From Rhodospirillaceae bacterium CCH5-H10 (GTDB lineage Bacteria; Pseudomonadota; Alphaproteobacteria; Reyranellales; Reyranellaceae): 17,556 nucleotides of DNA. Below are positions 7,419 through 15,009 of this stretch, piece by piece; position 1 is the first letter of the stretch, and each line of letters begins with the position of its first letter. Under the pieces are notes generated by a model. That model searched no databases, had not been told where the DNA came from, and saw only the letters and a program-made list of their open reading frames with translations. The position numbers and the translations under genes are program-made. The DNA is taken from the NCBI GenBank assembly GCA_001557035.1, contig LSKJ01000518.1:1-17556 (forward strand), written 5' to 3'.

Positions 7419-10110
7419 CGGTGCCGGTGCGGGGCGGAGCGTCGGTCTTGTCCTTGGCCTTCGCCGCCTTCTTCTTTGCCGCCGGCTTCTTCTTCGCGGC
7501 GGCCTTTTTCGCCTTGGGCTTGGCACCGCTGTCGTTGGCCGCCTCCGGTGCCGCCTTCTTGGCCCGCGCGGGCTTCTTCTTCCCGCCGCCCTTGGCGGCG
7601 CGTTCGGCCAGCAGGGCAACCGCCTGGTCGAGGGTCAGCTCTTCCGGCTTGATGTCGCGCGGGACCGTGGCGTTGACGCCGCCATGCTTCACGTAGGGGC
7701 CGTAGCGGCCGTCGTAGAGTTCGACCGGCGCCTCGTCGGACGGATGATTGCCGATGCTGCGGATCGGCTTGGCCGCGGCGCGGCCGCGCGGATTCTTGGC
7801 CTCGGCAAGCAGGGCCACGGCGCGGTTCATGCCGATCTCGAGCACGCTCTCGTCGGACGGGATCGATTTGTACTTGGGTCCGTGCTTCACGTAGGGGCCG
7901 AAGCGGCCGACGCCCGCCAGGATGGTTTCGCCATCCTCGGGATGCGGTCCCAGTTCGCGCGGCAGCGACAGCAGCGCCAGCGCCTTTTCGAGCGTCAGGT
8001 CGTTCGGCGTCATGTCGCGCAGCAGCGACTGGCGCTTTGGCTTCTCCTTACCCTCGGGCTCGCCCAGCTGGACGTAGAGACCGTACGGACCCTTGCGCAA
8101 GGTGACCTGCTTGCCGGTGACCGGGTCGATTCCCAGGATCTTGGGGCCGTCAAGATTCTCGCCGCTGGCGGCGTCCGCGTCGGCATCGACGATGCCGAGC
8201 TTCCGCGTGAAGCGGCATTCCGGATAGTTCGAGCAGCCGATGAAGGCGCCGAACTTGCCGAGCTTCAGGCCGAGGCGTCCGTTGGCGCAGGACGGGCATT
8301 CGCGCGGGCTCTTGCCGCCATTGTCGTTGGCCGGGAAGAAGTGGGGGCCGAGTTCCTCGTCGAGCTTGTCGAGCACTTCCTTGACGCGCAGTTCCTTGGT
8401 CTCGCCGACGGCGGCCGAGAAAGCCTTCCAGAATTCGCGCAGGACTTCGTGCCAGTCGATCTTGCCACTGGAAATATCGTCCAGCTCTTCCTCGAGATGG
8501 GCAGTGAAGCCGTATTCGACGTAGCGCGGGAAGTAGGTCTGCAGGAACGCCGTGACGATGCGGCCGCGATCCTCGGGAATGAAGCGCTTGCGGTCGAGGC
8601 GCACGTAATTGCGGCGCTGCAGGACCTCGATGATGCTGGCGTAGGTCGAGGGGCGGCCGATGCCGAGCTCCTCGAGCTTCTTGACCAGGCTCGCTTCCGA
8701 ATAGCGCGGCGGCGGCTCGGTGAAGTGCTGCTCCGGCACGACCTCGCGGCGATCCATCGCCTCGTTTTCCGTGACGTCGGGAAGGATGGCGCCGGTCTCT
8801 TCGTCGTCGGTCTTGTCGTCCTGGCCTTCGTCGTACAGGGCGAGGAAGCCGTTGAACTTCACGACCGAGCCGGTGGCGCGCAGCTGCACGGTCTTGTCGC
8901 CGCTGGCGATATCGACGGTCACCTGATCCAGCACGGCGCTTTCCATCTGGCTCGCGACGGTGCGCTTCCAGATCAGCTCGTAGAGGCCGAGCTGGTCCCG
9001 ATCGAGATAGGCGGCGACGTCCTGCGGCGTGCGGAAGAGATCCGTCGGGCGGATCGCCTCGTGCGCTTCCTGGGCGTTCTTGGCCTTGGACGTGTAGATG
9101 CGCGGGCTGGCGGGCACGTAAGGTGCGCCGTACTTCGTCTCGATCAGGCGGCGGGTCTGGCCGATCGCTTCCGGCGCGAGCTGCACGCCGTCGGTACGCA
9201 TGTAGGTGATGAGGCCGACCGTCTCGCCGCCGATGTCGACGCCTTCATAGAGGCGCTGGGCGATGCGCATGGCCGTGGCGGCGCCGAGGCCGAGCTTGCG
9301 CGAGGCTTCCTGCTGCAGGGTCGAGGTGATGAAGGGCGGCGGCGGATTGCGGCGGACCTGGCGGCGGTCGATCGATGACACCGCGAAGGCGCGGCGCTCG
9401 ATCTCGCGCTTGGCCTGCTCGGCGCGCTCCTGGGTGTTCAGGTCGAACTTGTCGAGCTTGCGGCCGTCCAGATGGGTGAGGCGGGCCTTGAGCACCTGCT
9501 TCTTGGCGGTTCCGAAATAGGCGTCGACCGTCCAGTATTCGCGGCTCTTGAAGACCTCGATCTCCGACTCGCGCTCGCAGATCAGCCGCAGCGCGACCGA
9601 TTGCACGCGGCCGGCCGAGCGGCTGCCCGGAAGCTTGCGCCACAGCACGGGCGAAAGGGTGAAGCCCACGAGATAGTCGAGCGCGCGGCGCGCCAGATAG
9701 GCGTCGATCAGCGGCTGGTCGAGGTCGCGGGGATTGGCGACGGCGTCGAGAACCGACTTCTTGGTGATGGCGTTGAAGGTGACGCGCTTCACGTCGACGC
9801 CGGCCAGCGCCTTCTTGTTCTGCAGGATGTCGAGCACGTGCCAGGAGATGGCCTCGCCTTCGCGATCCGGGTCGGTGGCGAGATAGAGCTTTCCGCCCTT
9901 GCTGACGGCCTGGGCGATCGCATCGATGCGCTTCTGCGACTGGGCGTCGACCTCCCAGTCCATCGCGAAGTCTTCGTCGGGCCGGACCGAACCATCCTTG
10001 GGCGGCAGGTCGCGGACATGACCGTACGAGGCCAGCACGGTGTAGCCGGGGCCGAGATACTTCCCAATGGTCTTAGCCTTGGCCGGGGACTCGACGACCA
10101 GTACGTCCAT
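7411..10110 (-). CDS. topA: DNA topoisomerase I (type IA)
   Basis: An 899-residue type IA topoisomerase, which relaxes negative supercoils through a 5'-phosphotyrosine intermediate. The Toprim domain starts the protein (VVESPAKAKT, with Glu7) and carries Asp80, Asp82 and Glu84 in DPDREGEAIS. The catalytic Tyr303 is in LITYMRTDGVQL. One four-cysteine zinc finger (Cys605, Cys608, Cys626, Cys632) follows the core, then three C-terminal repeats with the motif GxxGPYVKHG or GPYGLYVQLG, and a lysine/alanine-rich tail of about 60 residues, probably for DNA or RNA polymerase contact. MDVLVVESPAKAKT is the canonical beginning; a CGGAG lies 12 bases upstream, farther than usual. It sits between dprA and rnr and overlaps rnr by eight bases. 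The 51-base gap to dprA contains two dyad sequences that might control it. Confidence 0.97.
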   Translation of the reverse strand: MDVLVVESPAKAKTIGKYLGPGYTVLASYGHVRDLPPKDGSVRPDEDFAMDWEVDAQSQKRIDAIAQAVSKGGKLYLATDPDREGEAISWHVLDILQNKKALAGVDVKRVTFNAITKKSVLDAVANPRDLDQPLIDAYLARRALDYLVGFTLSPVLWRKLPGSRSAGRVQSVALRLICERESEIEVFKSREYWTVDAYFGTAKKQVLKARLTHLDGRKLDKFDLNTQERAEQAKREIERRAFAVSSIDRRQVRRNPPPPFITSTLQQEASRKLGLGAATAMRIAQRLYEGVDIGGETVGLITYMRTDGVQLAPEAIGQTRRLIETKYGAPYVPASPRIYTSKAKNAQEAHEAIRPTDLFRTPQDVAAYLDRDQLGLYELIWKRTVASQMESAVLDQVTVDIASGDKTVQLRATGSVVKFNGFLALYDEGQDDKTDDEETGAILPDVTENEAMDRREVVPEQHFTEPPPRYSEASLVKKLEELGIGRPSTYASIIEVLQRRNYVRLDRKRFIPEDRGRIVTAFLQTYFPRYVEYGFTAHLEEELDDISSGKIDWHEVLREFWKAFSAAVGETKELRVKEVLDKLDEELGPHFFPANDNGGKSPRECPSCANGRLGLKLGKFGAFIGCSNYPECRFTRKLGIVDADADAASGENLDGPKILGIDPVTGKQVTLRKGPYGLYVQLGEPEGKEKPKRQSLLRDMTPNDLTLEKALALLSLPRELGPHPEDGETILAGVGRFGPYVKHGPKYKSIPSDESVLEIGMNRAVALLAEAKNPRGRAAAKPIRSIGNHPSDEAPVELYDGRYGPYVKHGGVNATVPRDIKPEELTLDQAVALLAERAAKGGGKKKPARAKKAAPEAANDSGAKPKAKKAAAKKKPAAKKKAAKAKDKTDAPPRTGTDG

Positions 10111-10121
10111 CGCCGGTAAAT

Positions 10122-10149
10122 GCTCCGTTCTGATCTCAATAACCGGAGC
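10122..10149. repeat. Imperfect inverted repeat in topA leader
   Basis: GCTCCGTT (10122-10129) pairs with AACCGGAGC (10141-10149) apart from one bulged base, leaving an 11-base loop. It lies 12 bases upstream of the topA ATG and includes the only purine-rich ribosome-binding-like sequence (CGGAG on the minus strand) in one arm. It lacks a long T-run, so it is a poor terminator; a leader structure or operator is possible. Confidence 0.4.
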
Positions 10150-10156
10150 TAAATCA

Positions 10157-10170
10157 CTGATCTAGATCAG
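10157..10170. repeat. Perfect 14-bp palindrome at the dprA stop codon
   Basis: CTGATCTAGATCAG reads the same on both strands. It includes the dprA stop codon (10162-10164). With no loop it is a better protein-binding dyad than a hairpin. The half CTGATCT occurs again at 10130-10136 inside the loop of the neighbouring inverted repeat, 27 bases away. A binding site affecting topA is possible but unproven. Confidence 0.35.
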
Positions 10171-11217
10171 AGAAACGCGGTTACCCCGGTGCCTCTCCAG
10201 GCGGCCCTCCAGCTCGAGAGCCATGAGGACCTCCGCTACGGAGGCGGCGGACACTTGGCACCGGCGCACCAGTTCGTCAACCGCGGTGGGTACGGCACCC
10301 AGCTCCTGCACGATCCGTGCGACGGTCTCGTCCTTCCCGATTTCCCTCGGTTTATCAGGGGCTTGGCGGACACTGGACGGACGGCCGAGGGCGTTGAGAA
10401 TATCGTTGGCGTCCCGGACCAGAATCGCGCCGTCGCGGATGAGGCCATTGGATCCAGCATAGCGCGGATCCATCGGCGAGCCGGGCACGACGAACACCTC
10501 GCGACCCTGTTCGACGGCGCGCTGGGCGGTGATCAGGGAGCCGGAACGTTCGGCCGCCTCGATGACGACGATCCCGGCCGACAGCCCGCTGACGATGCGA
10601 TTGCGGCGCGGAAACGCACGGGCAATGGGCGGGGCGCCCAACTGGACCTCGCTGAGGATCAGCCCGCGGGTCGCGATGTCGGCCTGAAGGGCGGCGTGCT
10701 GGGGCGGGTAGACCTGGTCGACGCCACAGGCCAGGACGGCGATGGTCCCCGACGCGAGGGCGGCTTCATGCGCGGCGGCATCGATCCCGCGCGCCAGACC
10801 CGAGGCGATCGCGAACCCCGCCGCGCCCAAGGCTGACGCGAGATCGCCGGCGAAGCGGCGGCCGGCCAGCGAGGCCTCCCGCGCGCCGACGATGGCCAGA
10901 GTGGGCCGTGCGAGCCACGCGGGATCGCCGAGGGCGGAGAGGATCGGCGGGGCGTCGGGCAGGGCTGCCAGCGCCGCTGGATAGAGGGCATCCCCAAACA
11001 CGAGGAACTGTCCGCCGACGGCGGCAAGCGCCTTCTCCTCGCGCTCGATCGAAGCTTCGGAAACCGTCGCGAGGGTGGTGCAGGCGGCGCGGGCCGATCC
11101 GTAATGGGCCAGCGCCTCGTGGAAGGTGACGGGGCCAATCCGGGCGCTGCGCGCCAGCCTCAGCCGGGCGCGGCGCTCCTCGGGCGCGAGATCAATCTCA
11201 GGCGATCCATCGAACAT
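10162..11217 (-). CDS. dprA: DNA-processing protein DprA (Smf)
   Basis: A 351-residue DprA, which binds incoming single-stranded DNA during natural transformation and loads RecA on it; the gene is also kept in bacteria not known to transform. The N-terminal helical region (about 15-65, LRLARSARIGPVTFHEALAHYG) precedes the Rossmann-like DprA core (about 70-270), with IVGAREASLAGRRFA at 109-123, SGLARGIDAAAH at 139-150, FPRRNRIVSGLSAG at 202-215 and SGSLITAQRA at 225-234. A C-terminal winged helix (about 298-351) is complete. The ATG at 11217 gives a normal length but has no clear Shine-Dalgarno sequence. A 56-base, comparatively AT-rich spacer separates it from the MFS gene and could hold a promoter, though I find no close consensus. 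topA follows 51 bases downstream. Confidence 0.95.
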   Translation of the reverse strand: MFDGSPEIDLAPEERRARLRLARSARIGPVTFHEALAHYGSARAACTTLATVSEASIEREEKALAAVGGQFLVFGDALYPAALAALPDAPPILSALGDPAWLARPTLAIVGAREASLAGRRFAGDLASALGAAGFAIASGLARGIDAAAHEAALASGTIAVLACGVDQVYPPQHAALQADIATRGLILSEVQLGAPPIARAFPRRNRIVSGLSAGIVVIEAAERSGSLITAQRAVEQGREVFVVPGSPMDPRYAGSNGLIRDGAILVRDANDILNALGRPSSVRQAPDKPREIGKDETVARIVQELGAVPTAVDELVRRCQVSAASVAEVLMALELEGRLERHRGNRVSLI

Positions 11218-11273
11218 GAGGAGAACACTAAAGTCGTGTTATCCATATGTAAAACAACCGATAGTAGAAATCT

Positions 11274-12452
11274 CTATGAGCTGCGGCTGCGACGGCTGAG
11301 GAGCGCACCGCCCGCGCCCAGCAATGCAAGCAGGGCGGTCAGCGGACCGAAGCCCTCGAACCCCACGGAGCCGATCATCACCGCGCCGAGGGCGGCGGCG
11401 CCGATCCAGCCGACGCTGGCCGAGGTGCCGTTCAGGCCGAGCACGGTGCCGCAAACGTCTTCCGGAACGGAGGCCAGGGACGCCATGAAGGAGGGCCGGC
11501 CGAGCGCGTTCAGCAGCACGTAGACGAAGCCCACGGCCACCGAAACGGCCGGGCCGGGATGCCAGGTGAAGAGGACCAGCGCCGCCACGCCCGACAGGGC
11601 CATCGCGACCGCGAAGGTGAGGAGCCGGTCGCGCAGCCGGTCGGCGAGCTGGCCGCCCGCCACCGTGCCGGCGATGTTGCCCAGCGCGAACACCGCCAGC
11701 GGCACGGCAAGTTCGATCAGGGTCATGTTGTAGGTGACCTGCATGAAAGTGGCGAAATAGACCACAGCCAGCCCGTAGCAGATGCGCTCGGCGACGCCGG
11801 TGCCGAGAAGTCCCAGCACCCGCGGCGAGAGGGCGGCGCGCATCGAGGGACGGGCGCCCGCGCCGCGCGTGTGGCCTGCACTGCCGCGGCCCACGGTCAG
11901 GAACAGACTCAGCACCGCAGCGATGGAGAGAGCCGCGACGCAGAGCAGCCAGCCGCGCCAGCCGACCACCGAGCCGATCGCGGCGGCCATAGGCACGCCG
12001 ACGACGAGGGTGAGCGACTGGCCGCTCATCACCCAGCCTAGCGCCCGGCCGCGCTGGCTGTCATGGACGTGCGAGGAGACCTCGGCGAAGACGACGCCGG
12101 TGAAGGCGCCGGCGCAGCCGCCACCCGCGGCCGCCCAGACCGCCACCCAGAAGAAGGAGCCCGCAGCGGCCTGTGCTACCAGCGTGAGCGCGAGGGCAAT
12201 GGGGGCGACGATCAGGATCGGACGGCGGCCGATGACATCGGACATCCATCCGCCCAGTGCGGAGGTGATGCCCCAGGCGGTTGCCGTGAGCGAGACCAGA
12301 TTGGCGACCAGCGGCATGCTGACGTCGAGATCCTGCGCCATCTCCAACAGGAACGGCGCGCGCGTGGTGCCGCTCGAGGTCGCAGCGAAGGAGCCGAGGC
12401 AGGCCGCGCCGATCAGCGCCCACGGGAGGCCTCGGGAGGAGGAAACGCTCAT
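11274..12452 (-). CDS. MFS transporter (DHA1-like)
   Basis: A 392-residue major facilitator superfamily protein with about twelve hydrophobic segments, placing it in the inner membrane as a proton-coupled or substrate-driven transporter. The hallmark motif A between helices 2 and 3 is clear (GGWMSDVIGRRPIL, 67-80) and is echoed in the second half by GGQLADRLRDRLL (266-278). A glycine/proline-containing segment in helix 5 (VVGVPMAAAIGSVVGWRG) recalls the motif C region of drug and metabolite exporters, so efflux is a reasonable guess; the substrate cannot be read from sequence. The ATG at 12452 has only a weak ribosome binding site. It diverges from the plus-strand substrate-binding protein gene across an 87-base spacer. 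It separates plsY from dprA, genes usually adjacent in alphaproteobacteria, so it looks like an insertion. Confidence 0.9.
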   Translation of the reverse strand: MSVSSSRGLPWALIGAACLGSFAATSSGTTRAPFLLEMAQDLDVSMPLVANLVSLTATAWGITSALGGWMSDVIGRRPILIVAPIALALTLVAQAAAGSFFWVAVWAAAGGGCAGAFTGVVFAEVSSHVHDSQRGRALGWVMSGQSLTLVVGVPMAAAIGSVVGWRGWLLCVAALSIAAVLSLFLTVGRGSAGHTRGAGARPSMRAALSPRVLGLLGTGVAERICYGLAVVYFATFMQVTYNMTLIELAVPLAVFALGNIAGTVAGGQLADRLRDRLLTFAVAMALSGVAALVLFTWHPGPAVSVAVGFVYVLLNALGRPSFMASLASVPEDVCGTVLGLNGTSASVGWIGAAALGAVMIGSVGFEGFGPLTALLALLGAGGALLSRRSRSS

Positions 12453-12515
12453 GCGCCGCTGCTATGACAGGAATACCGGCGATCCGCACCGGCCGGCTGG
12501 ATATATGAGCCATGA

Positions 12516-12530
12516 CTTCAGGCGGTGAAG
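12516..12530 (+). promoter_or_regulatory. Small hairpin covering part of a ribosome binding site
   Basis: CTTCA (12516-12520) can pair with TGAAG (12526-12530) around a GGCGG loop. The right arm overlaps the first three bases of the Shine-Dalgarno sequence AAGGAG (12528-12533) of the substrate-binding protein gene. The stem is only 5 bp, so any effect on translation is speculative. Confidence 0.25.
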
Positions 12531-12533
12531 GAG
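12528..12533 (+). promoter_or_regulatory. Ribosome binding site deciding the start of the substrate-binding protein
   Basis: AAGGAG lies six bases before the ATG at 12540. An in-frame GTG at 12525 is also possible, but it lies upstream of this site and has no site of its own, so 12540 is the better start. Confidence 0.8.
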
Positions 12534-12539
12534 CGAGCG

Positions 12540-13553
12540 ATGACGAGATGGTGGGCGGCAATCGTCTGCATGCTGGCGGCGACGGCCGCGGCGGCGCAGG
12601 GCCGGACGAGGCTCGAAGTCTATTCGACGCTGGAAATCGAGAACCTCAACGACTTCAAGAAGAGCTTCGAAGCGGAGAATCCCGACATCGAGATCCAGTG
12701 GAATCGCGATTCGACCGGCATCGTGACGGCGAAGATCCTGGCCGAGCAGGGCCAGCAGCGGGCCGATGCGATCTGGGGACTGGCCGTCACTTCGATGCTG
12801 CTGCTGGAGAAGAAGGGACTGCTGGAGCCCTATGCGCCCAGGAACCTCGCGGCCGTCAAGCCGTCGTTCCGCGATTCGGCCAATCCGCCCGCCTGGGTCG
12901 GCATGGAAGCCTGGGTCGCCGCGGTCTGCTTCAACACCATCGAGGCGCAGAAGCTCTCGTTGCCGCAGCCGCAATCCTGGTTCGACCTGCTCGACCCGCG
13001 CTTCAAGGGCAAGCTGACCATGCCGCATCCGGCGTCTTCCGGAACGGGCTTCTTTCATGTCTCCGCCTGGATCCAGACCTTCGGCGAGGCCAGGGCGTGG
13101 GAATTCATGGACAGGCTCCACGACAACATCGCCGTCTATGAGCATTCGGGCACGCGACCCTGCCGCCAGGCCGCTTCCGGCGAATTCCCGGTTGGCATTT
13201 CCTACGAGTTGGCGGCTGCAAGCGCGCGCCAGAAGGGTGCGCCGATCGAAGGCCTGATGATGAAGGAGGGCGGCGGCTGGGACATGGATGCGGCCGCCAT
13301 CCTGCGCGGCACAAAGAAGCCGGAGGCCGTGCGCCGTCTCATGGACTTCGCGGCGAGCCGCAAGGCCAACGAACTCTACGCCTCGTTCGTCAGCCAGGTC
13401 GCTATCGAAGGAGTGACCGGCAACATTCCCGACTATCCGGCGGGTGTTGCCGCCTCGATGATCAAAAACGACTTCGCCTGGGCGTCCGAGAACCGCGCGC
13501 GCATCCTCGCGGAGTGGGCCAGGCGCTACGATGGCAAGGCTGCGAAGAAGTAA
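12540..13553 (+). CDS. ABC transporter periplasmic substrate-binding protein, 2-aminoethylphosphonate type
   Basis: A 337-residue periplasmic binding protein. A signal peptide (MTRWWAAIVCMLAATAAAAQG) with a likely cut after an alanine near residue 19 leads into LEVYSTLEIENLNDFKKSFE. The pattern FRDSANPPAWVGMEAW (110-125), MPHPASSGTGF (161-171), HSGTRPCRQAASGEFPVGIS (202-221) and the ending KNDFAWASENRARILAEWARRY closely resembles the putative 2-aminoethylphosphonate-binding proteins (PhnS2 type), related to ferric-iron and spermidine/putrescine binders. The substrate is an inference from family memory. No permease or ATPase gene lies in the window, so it is an orphan or its partners are elsewhere. 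It is the only plus-strand gene here. It diverges from the MFS gene, and its TAA stop directly abuts the plsY stop on the other strand. Confidence 0.85.
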   Translation: MTRWWAAIVCMLAATAAAAQGRTRLEVYSTLEIENLNDFKKSFEAENPDIEIQWNRDSTGIVTAKILAEQGQQRADAIWGLAVTSMLLLEKKGLLEPYAPRNLAAVKPSFRDSANPPAWVGMEAWVAAVCFNTIEAQKLSLPQPQSWFDLLDPRFKGKLTMPHPASSGTGFFHVSAWIQTFGEARAWEFMDRLHDNIAVYEHSGTRPCRQAASGEFPVGISYELAAASARQKGAPIEGLMMKEGGGWDMDAAAILRGTKKPEAVRRLMDFAASRKANELYASFVSQVAIEGVTGNIPDYPAGVAASMIKNDFAWASENRARILAEWARRYDGKAAKK

Positions 13554-14162
13554 TCAGGCGGACTGCTTCTTGCCGCCGCCGATCTTCGATTCCGTCCCGT
13601 TGAGCAGGCGCGCGATGTTCTCATGGTGGCGCACCCAGACCAGCGGCACGAGAAGCGTCAGCAGCATCGCGGCACGGGGATCTGTCAGGAACCAGGCCGC
13701 GACCGCGGCAACCACGACGCTGAGCAGCGCGGCCAGCGACGAGTAACGGAAGGCGGCGGCGATCGCCAGCCAGGCACCGCAGGCGATGGCGCCGACCGGC
13801 CAGGACAGGCCCCACATGATGCCGAGCGTCGTCGCCACGCCCTTGCCGCCCTTGAAGCCGAGCCACACCGGGAACATGTGGCCCAGCACCGCGCCGGCGG
13901 CCGCGCCGACGGCGGCAATCTGGCCGACCTGGTCGGCGATGAGCACCGCCGCGACTCCCTTCAGGGCGTCGAGCAGAAGCGTGGCGGCCGCCAGTCCCTT
14001 GCGGCCGGTACGCAGCACGTTGGTGGCACCGATGTTGCCGGAGCCGACCTTGCGGATATCACCGAGACCGGCGCCGCGCGTCAGCAGCAGGCCGAAGGGG
14101 ATCGAGCCCATGAGGTAGCCCATCAGGAACGGGCCGGCCATCAGGATCAGGGTCGACAGCAT
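13554..14162 (-). CDS. plsY: Glycerol-3-phosphate acyltransferase PlsY
   Basis: A 202-residue integral membrane enzyme that transfers the acyl group from acyl-phosphate (made by PlsX) to glycerol-3-phosphate, the first step of phospholipid synthesis. The three conserved cytoplasmic/interface motifs are present: SIPFG near 20-24, GDIRKVGSGNIGATNVLR at 34-51, and GHMFPVWLGFKGGKGVATT at 94-112 (glycine-rich phosphate loop), followed by RHHENIARLLNGTE at 178-191. Five or so hydrophobic segments match the family. The ATG at 14162 comes nine bases after the stop of the proline-rich protein gene, so the two are very likely in one transcript; no strong ribosome binding site is seen. Its TGA stop touches the stop codon of the opposing substrate-binding protein gene with no spacer. 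Confidence 0.96.
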   Translation of the reverse strand: MLSTLILMAGPFLMGYLMGSIPFGLLLTRGAGLGDIRKVGSGNIGATNVLRTGRKGLAAATLLLDALKGVAAVLIADQVGQIAAVGAAAGAVLGHMFPVWLGFKGGKGVATTLGIMWGLSWPVGAIACGAWLAIAAAFRYSSLAALLSVVVAAVAAWFLTDPRAAMLLTLLVPLVWVRHHENIARLLNGTESKIGGGKKQSA

Positions 14163-14171
14163 GGTCGAGGC

Positions 14172-14945
14172 CTACGGGCTCAACAGCCTGCAGTTCGTCG
14201 AATCGACATAGGCCGTGGTCGGCGGTCCGATCAGCTCGGTCGTGATCTGTTCGCCCGGCTGGATCGAGACGGGGCCGTAATAGGCGTCTTCCAGCGCGCG
14301 GCTGCCGTTCATGAAGGTGCAGACGGCCTGTGTATCCATCGCGCGCTGGGTGTTGGACTTCAGCACGATCGTGACCTGCCAGTAGCGCGACGGGCCATAT
14401 GTCAGGTTGTTGGCGCCGATGGTGACCAACGGCTGCGGCGTGGAGAAGGTCGGCACCGGCCGCGGACCGCTGCGGCGGACCTGCGGCTGCGGCTTGGGAC
14501 CGATCGCCTCGGGCGGCCGGTAGGTCGATCGGCTCGGGTCGAAGGCCGCATTGGGGTCGTAGGGCTGAGCCGCTGGCGTACCGAGCGGCTGCGGCGCGCC
14601 GCCCAGGGTCGCCGTGCCGCCGCCGGGCACGCCAAGCGGCTGCGGGGCGAGCGGCGCGGCGCTGATCGAGGAGCCGGTGCTGGGCGGGGGAGACAGGGGA
14701 GCCGGCGCCGCCTGCAGGGGCGTCGGCGTGGGCGTCGCGGCCGGGGCCTGCACACCGCCGACCTGCGTCTGCAGCCGGTCGTAGCAGGACAGACGCGCCT
14801 GGGTTTCGGTAATCTCGCTGCAGATCTGGATGTGCCGCGTCAGTGCGTCGAGAAGATCCTCGCGCGATCCGCCACGCTGCTGCGCCTGGGCCGTGCCGGC
14901 GAGCGCGACCGTCGCGACGCCGAGAAGAAGTGAGTGCCGGAGCAT
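14172..14945 (-). CDS. Secreted proline-rich protein of unknown function
   Basis: I do not recognise a named family. The 257-residue product has a clear signal peptide (MLRHSLLLGVATVALAGTAQA, likely cut after Ala21), so it is probably periplasmic. A short N-terminal region carries CSEITETQARLSCYDRLQ (42-59); this Cys...ARLxCYDxL pattern is common in small proteobacterial envelope proteins. A proline/alanine-rich linker spans about 66-180 and contains APQPLG twice and TPQPLV once. The C-terminal part (about 183-257) alternates hydrophobic and polar residues (YWQVTIVLKSNTQRAMDT, then VSIQPGEQITTEL) and suggests a beta-sandwich of the FxLYD kind; this is inference. Cys42/Cys54 and Cys209/Cys252 could form disulfides. 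The ATG at 14945 has GGGGA upstream with suitable spacing; the frame continues upstream into pyrC' but without support. It lies between pyrC' and plsY. Confidence 0.8.
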   Translation of the reverse strand: MLRHSLLLGVATVALAGTAQAQQRGGSREDLLDALTRHIQICSEITETQARLSCYDRLQTQVGGVQAPAATPTPTPLQAAPAPLSPPPSTGSSISAAPLAPQPLGVPGGGTATLGGAPQPLGTPAAQPYDPNAAFDPSRSTYRPPEAIGPKPQPQVRRSGPRPVPTFSTPQPLVTIGANNLTYGPSRYWQVTIVLKSNTQRAMDTQAVCTFMNGSRALEDAYYGPVSIQPGEQITTELIGPPTTAYVDSTNCRLLSP

Positions 14946-15009
14946 CTGCGGTTCCCCGTTGAAAGACGGAACGACCATATCAGACCAAATGGCCGTTTGA
15001 AGGCGTCGG

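Noticed and set aside
7420..7610. Repetitive lysine/alanine codons that look like a low-complexity repeat
   Set aside because: This is the basic tail of TopA, common in alphaproteobacteria, not a separate repeat element.
7419..7619. Upstream extension of rnr beginning MPCWPNAPPR
   Set aside because: The extra 67 residues are almost all Arg/Pro read from the topA tail in another frame; the conserved RNase R start is at 7418.
5184..7652. Long open frame (822 codons) on the plus strand opposite rnr
   Set aside because: It is the complementary shadow of a GC-rich gene with strong third-position GC; the translation is a low-complexity mix of Asp, Gly, Ala, Arg and His with no recognisable domain, while the opposite strand encodes intact RNase R.
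7345..9378. Long open frame (677 codons) on the plus strand opposite topA
   Set aside because: Shadow of topA; composition is biased and no motif is recognisable.
11218..11273. AT-rich spacer upstream of dprA as a promoter
   Set aside because: TTGTTT is present but no -10 box at a proper distance; I cannot support a specific promoter call.
14420..14720. GC-rich short repeats resembling CGGCTGCGG units
   Set aside because: They encode the repeated PQPLG words of the proline-rich linker; spacing is irregular and there is no CRISPR-like repeat-spacer pattern.
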